Shown here: positions 40,687 through 49,944 of the stretch, in pieces
Position numbering within the stretch: position 1 is the stretch's first letter
How the letters are laid out: every line of letters starts with the position of its first letter
Origin: Andreprevotia chitinilytica DSM 18519
GTDB lineage: Bacteria > Pseudomonadota > Gammaproteobacteria > Burkholderiales > Chitinibacteraceae
Assembly: GCF_000711875.1 (NCBI RefSeq)
Contig: NZ_JONM01000016.1
Coordinates: 33,348 to 97,347 of the forward strand
DNA length: 64,000 nt
Reading direction: 5' to 3'
The notes under the pieces: model-generated
What the model saw: only the letters and a program-made list of their open reading frames with translations
The model's database searches: none
Told to the model about the DNA's origin: nothing
Translations under genes and position numbers: made by a program

Positions 40687-42272
40687 GCCGCATCTACAAG
40701 CTCGAAGAGCTGAAAAACGTCGAGGCGGTGGATGTCTGCCTGTTGCTCGAAGGCACCTTTCCGTATGTCTCTGGCGGTGTATCGAGCTGGGTCAACCAGA
40801 TCATCCGTGGCTTTCCCGAGCTAAAATTCGGCATCGTCTTCCTGGGCAGCCGGCCGGAAGACTATGGCGACATGAAATATGCGCTACCGGACAACGTGGT
40901 TTATCTCACGGTCCACTTCATGCATGGCGATAGTCGCTTGACCCGTTCGCAGCCGGCCCCGCGCCCCGGCAACCCTGTCCTGTTTCAGAACGTGGCGGAA
41001 GCCCATACCGCATTCCAGAGCCCGCATCTGGCGGGAGGCAAGCCGGGGGCGGTGAATGCGCTGCTGGGCGATCTGTTGTCCGGCACGCTCAAGCATGACG
41101 ATTTCCTTTACAGCGAAACCGCGTGGGATTTCATCCGCGACCAATATCGCGCCCGCTCGACCGACCCATCATTCGTGGATTACTTCTGGACCATCCGCGC
41201 GATGCACACGCCGATCTGGACGCTGGCCGACATCGCCCGCAAATTGCCGCCGGCGCGTGCCTATCACACCGTTTCTACTGGCTACGCCGGTTTCCTCGGT
41301 GCTTTGCTGACGCGGCTGACCGGCAAGCCGCTGCTGTTGTCCGAGCACGGCATCTACACCAAGGAACGCAAGATCGACCTCTACCAGAGCGAGTGGATTC
41401 GCGATAACCGCAACGTGTTCGAGCGCGAAGTGACGCAGGTGAGCTACTTCCGGGGTGTGTGGATTCGCTTCTTCGAGGTGATGGGCAAGCTTTGCTACGA
41501 CCATGCCAACCGCATCGTCGCCTTGTATGAGACCAACCGCTTGCGGCAGGTGCACGATGGCGCACCGCCAGAGAAGACACTCAATATCCCCAATGGCATC
41601 GACCTGCCGCGACTCGGCCCGTTGATCCATCAACGGCCGGCGGAGATTCCGCAGGTGCTGTGCCTGATCGGCCGCGTGGTGCCGATCAAGGACATCAAGA
41701 CCTTCATCCGCGCCATGCGGACGGTGGTGAACCGTTTGCCAGCCGCCGAAGCCTGGATTGCCGGGCCGGAGGACGAATCGCCCGAATACGCCGAGGAGTG
41801 CCGCAATCTGGTCGCGAGTCTGGGTCTGACCGACAAGGTGAAATTTCTGGGCTTCCAGAAGATTCCCGAATTGCTGCCCAAGATCGGTCTTGGTGTGTTG
41901 AGCTCGATTTCGGAGGCGTTGCCCTTGGTGTTGCTGGAAGGCTTTGCCGCTGGCGTACCGGCCGTGACGACTGATGTTGGCTCGTGCCGGCAGTTGATCT
42001 ACGGTCTGGGGCCAGAGGATCAGGCACTCGGGGCGGCTGGCCGGGTGGTGAAGGTGGCTGATGCACAAGGGCTGGCCGAAGCGGCAGTTGAATTGCTCGG
42101 TAATAGCGAGGCGTGGCACGCGGCGCAGCGGGCCGGGGTGGAACGGGTCAGCCGTTATTACACCCAGACGATGATGTTCGATGCCTATCGCACGCTTTAC
42201 GACGCGGCGTTTTCTTCAGGAACCACTTCTTCCGATGCGACGGAGACGTCATTCGCTCAGGTGGCGCACTGA
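40683..42272 (+). CDS. pelF: PelF: Pel glycosyltransferase (GT4)
   Basis: A 529-aa cytoplasmic retaining glycosyltransferase. The N-terminus holds VCLLLEGTFPYVSGGVSSWV, a PelF hallmark, and the C-terminal GT-B domain has CLIGRVVPIKDIKTFI and EALPLVLLEGFAAGVPAV. It polymerises UDP-linked GalNAc/GlcNAc (or GalNAc alone, depending on species). Its stop overlaps the pelG start as TGATG. Confidence 0.93.
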   Translation: MSRIYKLEELKNVEAVDVCLLLEGTFPYVSGGVSSWVNQIIRGFPELKFGIVFLGSRPEDYGDMKYALPDNVVYLTVHFMHGDSRLTRSQPAPRPGNPVLFQNVAEAHTAFQSPHLAGGKPGAVNALLGDLLSGTLKHDDFLYSETAWDFIRDQYRARSTDPSFVDYFWTIRAMHTPIWTLADIARKLPPARAYHTVSTGYAGFLGALLTRLTGKPLLLSEHGIYTKERKIDLYQSEWIRDNRNVFEREVTQVSYFRGVWIRFFEVMGKLCYDHANRIVALYETNRLRQVHDGAPPEKTLNIPNGIDLPRLGPLIHQRPAEIPQVLCLIGRVVPIKDIKTFIRAMRTVVNRLPAAEAWIAGPEDESPEYAEECRNLVASLGLTDKVKFLGFQKIPELLPKIGLGVLSSISEALPLVLLEGFAAGVPAVTTDVGSCRQLIYGLGPEDQALGAAGRVVKVADAQGLAEAAVELLGNSEAWHAAQRAGVERVSRYYTQTMMFDAYRTLYDAAFSSGTTSSDATETSFAQVAH

Positions 42273-43642
42273 TGGCCGGTATCGGATTCGAGCTGCGCAA
42301 GATTCTGGATCGCGATAACTACGCGAGCCTGCTGCAAGCGTATGCCTACGCCGGCCTGATCAGTGCCGGCCCGTGGATCTTGTCGATCATTGGCGTGCAG
42401 ATGATCGGTTTCCTGAGCCTGTCGGTAATCGTGCCAAAGGTGGCGGTCGAGCAGTTTCAGGTTTCCGTGACCTATCTGCTGGCGGCGAGCCTGATCGTGA
42501 CCGGGCCGTTGCAGCTCGGATTTACACGGTATATCGCCGACCGCTTGTTCCAGAAAAACGATGAGATGGTGTTGCCCAACTTCATGGGCACGCAGGTGAC
42601 GACGTTGATCATCGCCGCGGCCATCGGTCTGGTGCTGGCGTTCACCGCCTTCGCTGGCCTGAGTTGGGCGTATCGGCTGCTGATGTATAGCGGCTTTGTG
42701 CTGCTGTGCCTGGTCTGGATCGCGGCGATTTTCTTGTCTGGCTTGAAGAAGTATCTGGCGGTGGTGTGGCTGTTCGGTATCGGCTACGGCACGACGGTGA
42801 TCGCGGCGCTGCTGCTGCGCCCCTATGGCTTGATCGGGTTGTTGGGCGGCTTTGTCATCGGCCATTACGTGCTGGCGAGCGGGCTGTGGTTTCTGGTGCT
42901 GCGCCACTATCCGTCCAAGCAGCTGATCTCGATCGACTTCCTCAAGCGGGGGCGGATGTATCCCGCGCTGCTGGGCACCGGCCTGCTGTACAACATCGGC
43001 ATCTGGCTCGACAAGGTGCTGTTCTGGTACGCGCCGAGTACGGGCACCAAGGTGATCGGGCCACTGCAGGCGTCGCCGATCTACGACTTCCCGATTTTTC
43101 TGGCCTATCTGTCGATCATCCCTGGCATGGCGGCGTTTCTGGTGCGCATCGAGACCGATTTCGTCGAGTACTACAACAAGTTCTACGACGCGGTGCGCGA
43201 AGGCGGCTCGCTGGATCAGATCGAAACACTGCGCAACGAGATGGTGTTCACCATCCGTACCGGGCTGGCCGAGATCATGAAAATCCAGGGGCTGGCGATT
43301 CTGGCGACTTTCATGCTCGGGGATCGGGTATTTGCCTGGTTGGGGATCTCGCCGCTGTATTTGCCGCTGCTGTATATCGACGTGGTCGCCGCCGGGTTGC
43401 AAGTGGCCCTGCTAGCGATTCTCAACGTATTTTTCTATCTGGATCGCCGGCGCGAAGTGCTGCTGCTGAGCGGGGCGTTTGTCGTCACCAATAGCGCGTT
43501 GACGATATGGTCGATCGAGGCAGGGCCGAGCTGGTACGGTATGGGCTTTGCCGGCGCGTTGCTGATCGTGGTTTGTATCGGCATGGCGATCCTGAACGAT
43601 ACGCTCGACCGGCTGGAGTACGAGACGTTCATGCTGCAGTGA
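42272..43642 (+). CDS. pelG: PelG: inner-membrane Pel transporter
   Basis: A 456-aa polytopic membrane protein with about 12 helices, related to the MATE/polysaccharide-exporter fold; MAGIGFELRKIL is the typical PelG N-terminus. It probably carries the growing polymer across the inner membrane with PelD/E/F. The ATG at 42272 (overlapping pelF) is chosen over an upstream frame from 42113 that lacks the family start. Last gene of the operon. Confidence 0.92.
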   Translation: MAGIGFELRKILDRDNYASLLQAYAYAGLISAGPWILSIIGVQMIGFLSLSVIVPKVAVEQFQVSVTYLLAASLIVTGPLQLGFTRYIADRLFQKNDEMVLPNFMGTQVTTLIIAAAIGLVLAFTAFAGLSWAYRLLMYSGFVLLCLVWIAAIFLSGLKKYLAVVWLFGIGYGTTVIAALLLRPYGLIGLLGGFVIGHYVLASGLWFLVLRHYPSKQLISIDFLKRGRMYPALLGTGLLYNIGIWLDKVLFWYAPSTGTKVIGPLQASPIYDFPIFLAYLSIIPGMAAFLVRIETDFVEYYNKFYDAVREGGSLDQIETLRNEMVFTIRTGLAEIMKIQGLAILATFMLGDRVFAWLGISPLYLPLLYIDVVAAGLQVALLAILNVFFYLDRRREVLLLSGAFVVTNSALTIWSIEAGPSWYGMGFAGALLIVVCIGMAILNDTLDRLEYETFMLQ

Positions 43643-43644
43643 TG

Positions 43645-43684
43645 TGTAGCCCGGACGCGTTTTTTGCGGCCGGGATACGGGGCG
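43645..43684. repeat. REP-like palindromic element
   Basis: Between the convergent pelG and folE genes lies TGTAGCCCGGACGCG, a T6 run, then GCGGCCGGGATACGGGGC. The TGTAGCCCGGA opening, imperfect GC-rich stem and GATACGGGG tail resemble proteobacterial REP units. It may also help end transcription, though there is no U-tract after the stem. Only one copy is seen in this window. Confidence 0.4.
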
Positions 43685-43686
43685 GA

Positions 43687-44397
43687 TCAATCCCGCTTTT
43701 GCATCAGCGCCAGAAACTCCCGCCGCAACGTGGCATCGTGCAGGAATGCGCCGCGCATCACACTGGACGTCATCTTCGCATCCAGATCCTTCACGCCGCG
43801 CCAGTGCATGCAGAAGTGATCGGCTTCCATCACGATGGCGACGCCATCCGGCTGTAGTTTGTCTTGCAGCAGATCAGCCACTTGCGACACGGCTTCTTCC
43901 TGAATCTGCGGCCGGCTCATGATCCATTCAATCAGCCGCACGTATTTGGAGAGTCCGATCAGGTTGGAATGCTCGTTCGGCAGCACGCCGACCCAGACGC
44001 GGCCCATGATCGGGCATAGGTGGTGAGAGCAAGCACTCCGTACCCGGATCGGGCCGACGATCATCAGCTCGTTAAGCCGTTCGATATTGGGGAACTCGGT
44101 TACCGGCGGTGCAGCGCGATAGCGGCCGTGGAAGATTTCCCGCAGGTACATCTTGGCAACGCGGCGGGCGGTGTCCTGCGTGTTGTGATCGCTGCTGGTG
44201 TCGATCACCATGCTTTCCAGCACGCCAGCCAGCTTGGCCTGCACCTCGGCTTGCAATTCATCCAGTTCGCCGTCGTGAATGAAGTCGGCGATATTGTCGT
44301 TGGCATGAAAGCGCGCGCCGGCTGCTTCGATGCGCGCACGGATGCGGGCTGAGACAGGCTCTGCTGGCGGATGATCGGGGGCAGGATGTTTCGACAT
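43687..44397 (-). CDS. folE: GTP cyclohydrolase I
   Basis: A 236-aa FolE-type enzyme converting GTP to 7,8-dihydroneopterin triphosphate, the first step of folate and pterin synthesis. VRSACSHHLCPIMGRV contains the zinc Cys/His residues, and DTARRVAKMY the usual N-terminal motif. I place the start at ATG 44397 (MSKHPAP); the longer frame to 44457 runs into the tRNA terminator. Monocistronic as far as can be seen. Confidence 0.95.
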   Translation of the reverse strand: MSKHPAPDHPPAEPVSARIRARIEAAGARFHANDNIADFIHDGELDELQAEVQAKLAGVLESMVIDTSSDHNTQDTARRVAKMYLREIFHGRYRAAPPVTEFPNIERLNELMIVGPIRVRSACSHHLCPIMGRVWVGVLPNEHSNLIGLSKYVRLIEWIMSRPQIQEEAVSQVADLLQDKLQPDGVAIVMEADHFCMHWRGVKDLDAKMTSSVMRGAFLHDATLRREFLALMQKRD

Positions 44398-44448
44398 GGC
44401 GTGGCCTTGGGCTGCGGATCGATGAGTGCATCTGGAGGCGGAAATGAA

Positions 44449-44476
44449 AAAACCCAAGACCAGAGTCTTGGGTTTT
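44449..44476 (-). terminator. Intrinsic terminator downstream of tRNA-Pro
   Basis: A 12-bp stem AAAACCCAAGAC / GTCTTGGGTTTT with a 4-base loop. On the minus strand its U-rich arm follows the tRNA gene by 14 bp. The A/T-flanked arms would allow it to work in both directions. Confidence 0.85.
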
Positions 44477-44489
44477 TATCATGTATTCC

Positions 44490-44566
44490 TGGTCGGGGTG
44501 AGAGGATTCGAACCTCCGGCCTCTACGTCCCGAACGTAGCGCTCTACCAGGCTAAGCTACACCCCG
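44490..44566 (-). tRNA. tRNA-Pro(CGG), CCA encoded
   Basis: On the minus strand the sequence starts CGGGGTGTAGCTTAGCCTGG and ends with the matching acceptor CACCCCG, discriminator A and a genomically encoded CCA. The anticodon stem CTACG/CGTAG holds the loop TTCGGGA, giving anticodon CGG, read as proline. GGTTCGAATCC is the T-arm. Acceptor pairing is complete (7 bp). Length with CCA is 77 nt. Confidence 0.97.
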
Positions 44567-44583
44567 TCTCAAAGAGAAGCGCG

Positions 44584-44612
44584 ATTATGGCAACGTGATT
44601 TCAGCTTGTCAA
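44584..44612 (-). promoter_or_regulatory. Sigma70 promoter of tRNA-Pro
   Basis: On the minus strand TTGACA (44612-44607) is separated by exactly 17 bp from CATAAT (44589-44584), a near-consensus sigma70 promoter. Transcription would start about 10 bp before the tRNA 5' end at 44566. Confidence 0.88.
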
Positions 44613-44639
44613 CGCGCCGGAATCAAAACTGCTGCAAAT

Positions 44640-45608
44640 TTATCGATCCCGTTCAATGGCGAGTTCCGCCAAGGCTTCGAGGGCGAGCCGGGCCGGGTTT
44701 TCCGGCAGCTCGGCGAGCATGGCGCGGGCTGCATCGGCTTCGCGTTGAGCGGTGGCGTGGGCGTAATCAAGTGCGCCACAGGCTTGCACCGCCTTGAGTA
44801 CTTCCGGCAGCTTGTCGCGCTGGCCATGCAATAGGGCTTCACGCACCACTTGGGCTTGTTCTGGCGTGCCGTTGCGCATGGTGTAGATCAGCGGTAGCGT
44901 CGGTTTGCCTTCCGCGAGGTCGTCACCCAGGCTCTTGCCGATGTCATCCTGCTTGCCGGAGTAATCGAGCACGTCGTCAATGATCTGGAACGCGGTGCCC
45001 AAATGCATGCCGTAACGGGCCAGCTTGTCTTCAGTGGCGGCATCGGCTTCGCAGAGGATTGCACCCAGCCGCGCGGCGGCTTCGAACAGTTTGGCGGTCT
45101 TGTACTGGATGACTTGCACGTAGCCGGCTTCGTCGACTTCAACGTTACCGATATTCATCAGCTGCAGCACTTCACCTTCAGCGATCACATTAGTGGCATC
45201 GGCCAGTACTTGCATGATGCGCATCGAGCCGCAGCTCACCATCATCTGGAAGGCACGGCTATATAAGAAGTCGCCCACGAGCACCGAGGCGGCGTTGCCG
45301 AACAGTGCGTTGGCGGTGTCGCGACCACGGCGCAGACTCGATTCATCAACGACGTCGTCATGCAATAGCGTGGCGGTATGGATGAATTCGATCACCGCCG
45401 CCAGCTCGCGGTGGTGCCCGCCGCGATAGCCGAGCGCCTCGGCCGAGAGCAGCACCATCATTGGCCGTAGCCGCTTGCCACCGGCGGAAACAATGTATTC
45501 GGCGACTTGGCGAACCAGCGCCACATCCGAATACAGTCGCTCGCGGATTAATGCATCCACGGCTGACATGTCCGGCCCGACGACGGATTTGACGAACTCC
45601 AGCGACAT
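44640..45608 (-). CDS. ispB: Polyprenyl (octaprenyl) diphosphate synthase
   Basis: A 322-aa trans-prenyltransferase that makes the ubiquinone side chain. The two Asp-rich motifs are LHDDVVDES and IIDDVLDYSGK, with GGKRLRPMMVLL in between the N-terminal helices. The ATG at 45608 is preceded by GGGAAG and fits the family start (MSLEFVKSVVGPDM); the 52 extra codons of the longer frame are not coding-like. It is divergent from rplU, a conserved arrangement in proteobacteria. Confidence 0.93.
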   Translation of the reverse strand: MSLEFVKSVVGPDMSAVDALIRERLYSDVALVRQVAEYIVSAGGKRLRPMMVLLSAEALGYRGGHHRELAAVIEFIHTATLLHDDVVDESSLRRGRDTANALFGNAASVLVGDFLYSRAFQMMVSCGSMRIMQVLADATNVIAEGEVLQLMNIGNVEVDEAGYVQVIQYKTAKLFEAAARLGAILCEADAATEDKLARYGMHLGTAFQIIDDVLDYSGKQDDIGKSLGDDLAEGKPTLPLIYTMRNGTPEQAQVVREALLHGQRDKLPEVLKAVQACGALDYAHATAQREADAARAMLAELPENPARLALEALAELAIERDR

Positions 45609-45702
45609 CTTCCCGCTGCCCAGAATGATTTTCAAACCGCCGATCCTACCACGAAACGCCGTTTCTCTGGCCCGACATGTACTAGGGAAAGGGATTAAGT
45701 GA

Positions 45703-45731
45703 TTGACGCAGCAGGGAGTCTTGTTTAAAGT
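45703..45731 (+). promoter_or_regulatory. Promoter of rplU-rpmA
   Basis: TTGACG (45703-45708), a 17-bp spacer and TAAAGT (45726-45731) lie about 90 bp before the rplU start, leaving a leader that could carry autoregulation. Good match to sigma70. Confidence 0.7.
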
Positions 45732-45821
45732 GTGCGGTTTCCCGCGTTGGGCGGGAGGCGTCATGCTCGCTGCGAGGCAGGTGTGGCGTACTTAAAGAGC
45801 ACAAACTCTCAGGAGCTTGTT

Positions 45822-46136
45822 ATGTCATACGCAGTCGTAAAAACCGGTGGCAAGCAGTACAAAGTTGCTGTCGGCGAAAAACTTAAAATAGAACAGATTA
45901 CTGCAGACATCGACAGCCAGATCGTACTGAATGAAGTATTGATGGTGGCGAACGGTGACGCAGTACAGATCGGTGCACCTCTGGTGGCCGGCGCTGCTGT
46001 CAAGGCAACGGTTCTTTCGCAAGGTCGTCACGATAAGGTTCGCATCTTCAAGATGCGCCGTCGTAAGCACTACCAGAAGCGTCAAGGCCATCGTCAAAAC
46101 TACACCGAAATCCGCATCGACGCGATCGAAGCGTAA
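45822..46136 (+). CDS. rplU: 50S ribosomal protein L21
   Basis: A 104-aa L21: [15 protein letters not shown] at the N-terminus and [20 protein letters not shown] near the C-terminus are unmistakable. ATG 45822 has AGGAG (in CAGGAGCTTGTT) nine bases upstream; the extra 30 codons of the open frame are leader. Forms an operon with rpmA. Confidence 0.98.
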   Translation: MSYAVVKTGGKQYKVAVGEKLKIEQITADIDSQIVLNEVLMVANGDAVQIGAPLVAGAAVKATVLSQGRHDKVRIFKMRRRKHYQKRQGHRQNYTEIRIDAIEA

Positions 46137-46157
46137 TCAGTCAGGAGCTAACACACC

Positions 46158-46430
46158 ATGGCACACAAAAAAGCTGGCGGTAGTTCCCGTAACGGCCGCG
46201 ACTCCCAGGCGAAACGCCTTGGCATCAAAGTGTATGGCGGCGAGCTGATTCCGGCTGGTTCGATCATCGTGCGTCAGCGCGGTACCGAATTCCATCCGGG
46301 TGAAAACGTTGGCATGGGCAAGGATCACACCTTGTTCGCCCTCGTTGATGGCTACGTCAAGTACGCGATCAAGGGTGCTGCAAAGCGCCGCACCGTGACC
46401 GTGCTGCCGTACACCGGCGAAGAAGCTTAA
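46158..46430 (+). CDS. rpmA: 50S ribosomal protein L27
   Basis: A 90-aa L27 starting [16 protein letters not shown], whose N-terminal tail reaches the peptidyl transferase centre. The Ala2 start without a cleavable extension is the gammaproteobacterial/betaproteobacterial type. It is 21 bp after rplU with AGGAG upstream. Confidence 0.98.
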   Translation: MAHKKAGGSSRNGRDSQAKRLGIKVYGGELIPAGSIIVRQRGTEFHPGENVGMGKDHTLFALVDGYVKYAIKGAAKRRTVTVLPYTGEEA

Positions 46431-46453
46431 TCGGTTTCTTCCGGCCTGAAAGA

Positions 46454-46482
46454 AGCCCTATCTTGCGATAGGGCTTTTTTTT
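46454..46482 (+). terminator. Intrinsic terminator of rplU-rpmA
   Basis: The stem AGCCCTATC / GATAGGGCT has a 4-base loop and is followed by T8. It separates rpmA from obgE. Confidence 0.92.
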
Positions 46483-46534
46483 ATCCAGTGCCGTATATGG
46501 CTATCGATAAATACCAACTAGGTACGGACGACAA

Positions 46535-47680
46535 ATGAAATTCATCGACGAAGCAAAAATCGAAGTAATCGCAGGCAAGGGTGGCAAGGGCTCCGCCAGC
46601 ATGCGGCGCGAGAAATTCATCCCGCGCGGCGGCCCCGATGGCGGCGATGGCGGCAAGGGCGGCACCATCTGGGCCGTGGCCGACCAGAACATCAATACCT
46701 TGGTCGATTACCGCTTCGTCAAGAAATACAAGGCTCGCGATGGCGAATCCGGCCGTGGCGCGGATTGCTATGGTGCAGCCGGTGACGACGTCACGCTGCG
46801 CTTCCCGGTCGGCACGCTGATTACTGATCTAGAGACTGGCGAGGTCGTCGCTGACCTGACCCACGACGGTCAGCGGATTTGCGTCGCCAAGGGCGGCAAG
46901 GGCGGCTGGGGTAACATTCACTTCAAGAGTTCGATCAACCGCGCGCCCCGTCAGACCACATCTGGCGAAGAAGGTGAACGCCGTGATCTGAAACTTGAGC
47001 TCAAAGTGCTGGCGGACGTGGGCCTGCTGGGTATGCCGAATGCCGGCAAATCCACCTTCATTGCCAGCGTCTCCGCCGCGCGACCGAAGATTGCCGACTA
47101 TCCCTTCACCACGTTGCACCCGAATCTGGGCGTGGTGCGCATCGACGAAAACCGCAGCTTCGTGATCGCCGACATCCCCGGTCTGATCGAAGGTGCGGCC
47201 GAAGGCGCTGGCCTCGGTCATCGCTTCCTCAAGCACTTGGCGCGTACGCGCGTCTTGCTGCACCTGGTTGACCTCGCCCCGTTCGATCCCGATGTCGATC
47301 CGGTCGCCGAAGCGAAAGCCATTGTCGAAGAGCTGCGCAAGTACGATGAAGACCTCTACAACAAGCCGCGCTGGCTGGTGCTCAACAAGCTCGACATGAT
47401 CCCGGACGACGAGCGCGAGCAACGCGTGGCCGACTTCCTGGCCGCCTATGGCTGGACTGCGCCCGAAAACGAATACGTGTTCGACCCCAAGGCGCTGCGG
47501 GTATTTACCATCTCTGGCTTGACCGGCGAAAACACCCGCGAACTGACCTACGCGATCATGGATTACCTTGATGCCGTCCGACCGGCTGCGCTTGCCGCCG
47601 AAGCCGAGGTGGCGCCACAGCCGAAGCTGACCGAGGCTGAAGCCGACGCGCTGGATCAGTTCGACGGCGACGAAGACTGA
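46535..47680 (+). CDS. obgE: GTPase ObgE/CgtA
   Basis: A 381-aa Obg GTPase involved in large-subunit maturation and stress control. The glycine-rich Obg fold covers residues 1-158 ([16 protein letters not shown]... [12 protein letters not shown]), followed by the G domain with GMPNAGKST (G1), DIPGL (G3) and NKLD (G4). The C-terminal tail is acidic. Position after rplU-rpmA is the classic order. Confidence 0.97.
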   Translation: MKFIDEAKIEVIAGKGGKGSASMRREKFIPRGGPDGGDGGKGGTIWAVADQNINTLVDYRFVKKYKARDGESGRGADCYGAAGDDVTLRFPVGTLITDLETGEVVADLTHDGQRICVAKGGKGGWGNIHFKSSINRAPRQTTSGEEGERRDLKLELKVLADVGLLGMPNAGKSTFIASVSAARPKIADYPFTTLHPNLGVVRIDENRSFVIADIPGLIEGAAEGAGLGHRFLKHLARTRVLLHLVDLAPFDPDVDPVAEAKAIVEELRKYDEDLYNKPRWLVLNKLDMIPDDEREQRVADFLAAYGWTAPENEYVFDPKALRVFTISGLTGENTRELTYAIMDYLDAVRPAALAAEAEVAPQPKLTEAEADALDQFDGDED

Positions 47681-47700
47681 GCCCCGTAGCAGGTTTTACT

Positions 47701-48567
47701 GTGCGGATCGCCTACCTGATCCTCGCGCACGATCATCCGGCCCAGCTTGGCCGTTTGGTTGCGCGCTTGGCTGCGCCGGGCGTAGCGTTTTATCTGCATA
47801 TCGATGCGAACTCGTCGGCAGAGAAATTTGCAGTCATTCAGCGAGCGATGCCAGCCAATGCAAGCGTCACGTTTATCGAACGTCGCCCCTGTCGCTGGGG
47901 CGGCTTCTCACTTGTTGCCGCTACGCTGGATTTGCAACGGGCGGCGCTGGTGGCGGGTTGCGATTGGCTGATTCTGTTGTCGGGGCAGGATTGGCCGCTC
48001 AAATCGCATGACGCAATCGTTGCGCGACTGATGCGGGATGGTGTGGCTGGGTTTATCGATCAGCGTGGCGAGGCCGATTTCGACGTCCGCTATCGCTGGC
48101 AAGCGTTCCACTTCGAATCGTTCAATCGCCATCCGCTCAATCGTATTTTGCAAAAGCTCCAGCGGGGCATCAATGGCCTGGGTGTGAAGCGGGTGCTGCC
48201 TGCACCACTCATCCATACCCGCGCTGGTTCGCAATGGTGGTGCTTACGGGCCGATGCCGCCCAAGCGGTGCTCGACTTCATCGCCGCCTATCCGCAAGTC
48301 GTCGCCTTTTTCGAGAAAACGCTGGTGCCGGACGAAATGTTTTTCCAGACCGTGCTCGCACACACCGCTTTTGCTGACCGTCTTTCGGCTGATCCGCTGC
48401 GCTATCTTGAGTGGACAGCAGGGGCTTGGTCGCCAAAGACATTCGCCGAAACCGATCTGCCGCAGCTGCTGGCGAGCGATGCCTTGTTCGCCCGCAAGTT
48501 TGCGCCGGATGGCCAGCTCGTCGCCCACCTCGATGCCAGTCTGGCCGGTCATTCGCTAAGCCAATAA
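47701..48567 (+). CDS. GT14-like (core-2/I-branching) glycosyltransferase
   Basis: A 288-aa protein resembling bacterial beta-1,6-N-acetylglucosaminyltransferase/xylosyltransferase-like proteins of family GT14: IAYLILAHDHPAQL at the N-terminus, FYLHIDANS, RRPCRWGGFSLVAATLDL and SGQDWPLKS are the characteristic blocks. It starts with GTG 20 bp after obgE. Acceptor and product are unknown, and it is outside the two polysaccharide loci. Confidence 0.82.
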   Translation: MRIAYLILAHDHPAQLGRLVARLAAPGVAFYLHIDANSSAEKFAVIQRAMPANASVTFIERRPCRWGGFSLVAATLDLQRAALVAGCDWLILLSGQDWPLKSHDAIVARLMRDGVAGFIDQRGEADFDVRYRWQAFHFESFNRHPLNRILQKLQRGINGLGVKRVLPAPLIHTRAGSQWWCLRADAAQAVLDFIAAYPQVVAFFEKTLVPDEMFFQTVLAHTAFADRLSADPLRYLEWTAGAWSPKTFAETDLPQLLASDALFARKFAPDGQLVAHLDASLAGHSLSQ

Positions 48568-48580
48568 ATCCATCCGAGTC

Positions 48581-49855
48581 ATGCAAACTTCCCCGATGCA
48601 AATCCCGAATGATTTTTCGCTAGGCGACTTTTTCCAGCCCGGATTCGATCCGCGCGACTTGGGCCCACTGGCCAGTCTGCTACGCGCCAAGCCTTATCTT
48701 GATGCGCTGATTACCTTGTTCCGGGGCGGAGATGATGAGGTGCTGGTCCGTCTGTTGATCTTGCGCGAAATCGGCTCACGCGCCGACGCGCCGCGCTGGA
48801 CACCGCAAGAGCTCGACAATCATTTTTCCTATATCCACGTGGTCAAGCGCGACACCGTGCTCAAGCGCCTGCGCGACAACGGTCTACTGGTCTGGGATTC
48901 CGACGAAGCGCTGTATTCATTGAGCGAGCCCGGCCGTGTGGCACTGGCAGCACTGGCAACGTTGACGCAATTCGCCGATGGCGACGCCGAACTCGGCTAC
49001 CTCACCGCCCAAGTGGCTGCCGGCCAATCCGTTGGCAATATCTCACCGGAAGGCTTGCAGCATTTGCTGGCGCGGTTGAATGAATTGCATGCCGATTTCG
49101 AGAACGCACTCGAATCACAATCCGAATTTCAGATTCGCCAGGCGCGGGCCAAGCTCGAAAGCGTATGGAAGTGGGTAACCAAAGGCACTGAGGTCATCCG
49201 GCAGGTATTGGAAGACGAGAATGGCGACCGCCAGGTGTTGCAAGTCGCTCAAGCGATTGCCCTCACGCAAAGCCGCATGTTGCGCATGACCGGTGTGTTC
49301 CAGCGCCGCTTGGCCGAACTGGCTGCGCAACGTGTGCACTTGGGACAATCGGGTTTGACCTCCACCAACGTTGCCGACTGGTTGCGTGGCCGTTCGCAAG
49401 AGCAACTTGCCGCGCTTGGCCGCGATCTGCTCACTTTTCATCCGGAACCCGCTTTTGTGGTGTCGGATATCCTGCTCGATGTAACCGAATTCGAGTTGAT
49501 CGAGCGCGAGCGGGATGTGCTTGGCGAATCCGATCTACCGACTTCTGAGCTGGCGCAGTCGGTTTCGGCAGTTGAAGCGGAGCGCCTGTTGCTGGCTGAA
49601 GAACTGTTCGAGGTCTTGAAGGGCATCTCGATTGAAGCACCGCTGGCGCAGGCGGTGCTTGCCGATACCTATCCCGAAACCGCCTACCGTTTGTCGTTGC
49701 TGTCGCTGCTGGGTGATAGCGAAGCGGCGCTGGAAAACAGCATCGTCTCCGATCTGGTCAAGCTGCCGCTGGCCTTGCATACCGAAGAGACGGTTGATGA
49801 AATCGACCATCCGGAAGTTGCTACGTTGACGCGTGGCAGCTTGAGGCCGCTGTAA
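48581..49855 (+). CDS. mksF: MksF/JetA-like kleisin subunit of condensin-type complex
   Basis: A 424-aa mostly helical protein. Residues about 55-125 look like a winged helix (LLILREIGSRADAPRWT... DTVLKRLRDNGLLVW), as in the N-terminal domain of MukF/MksF/JetA kleisins; a long helical middle (160-290) and a C-terminal winged-helix-like part follow. First gene of a four-gene set ending in an SMC-type ATPase. ATG 48581 or the ATG at 48596 (MQIPNDF) may start it. The family call rests on architecture and neighbours; no alignment was possible. Confidence 0.7.
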   Translation: MQTSPMQIPNDFSLGDFFQPGFDPRDLGPLASLLRAKPYLDALITLFRGGDDEVLVRLLILREIGSRADAPRWTPQELDNHFSYIHVVKRDTVLKRLRDNGLLVWDSDEALYSLSEPGRVALAALATLTQFADGDAELGYLTAQVAAGQSVGNISPEGLQHLLARLNELHADFENALESQSEFQIRQARAKLESVWKWVTKGTEVIRQVLEDENGDRQVLQVAQAIALTQSRMLRMTGVFQRRLAELAAQRVHLGQSGLTSTNVADWLRGRSQEQLAALGRDLLTFHPEPAFVVSDILLDVTEFELIERERDVLGESDLPTSELAQSVSAVEAERLLLAEELFEVLKGISIEAPLAQAVLADTYPETAYRLSLLSLLGDSEAALENSIVSDLVKLPLALHTEETVDEIDHPEVATLTRGSLRPL

Positions 49856-49944
49856 GTCTAGGCTGATATAAAATCAAAGCCTCACCCGTAATCCAGAATG
49901 CACAACGGAACGCGATGTTGTTCCGGCCACCAGGAAATACCGAG

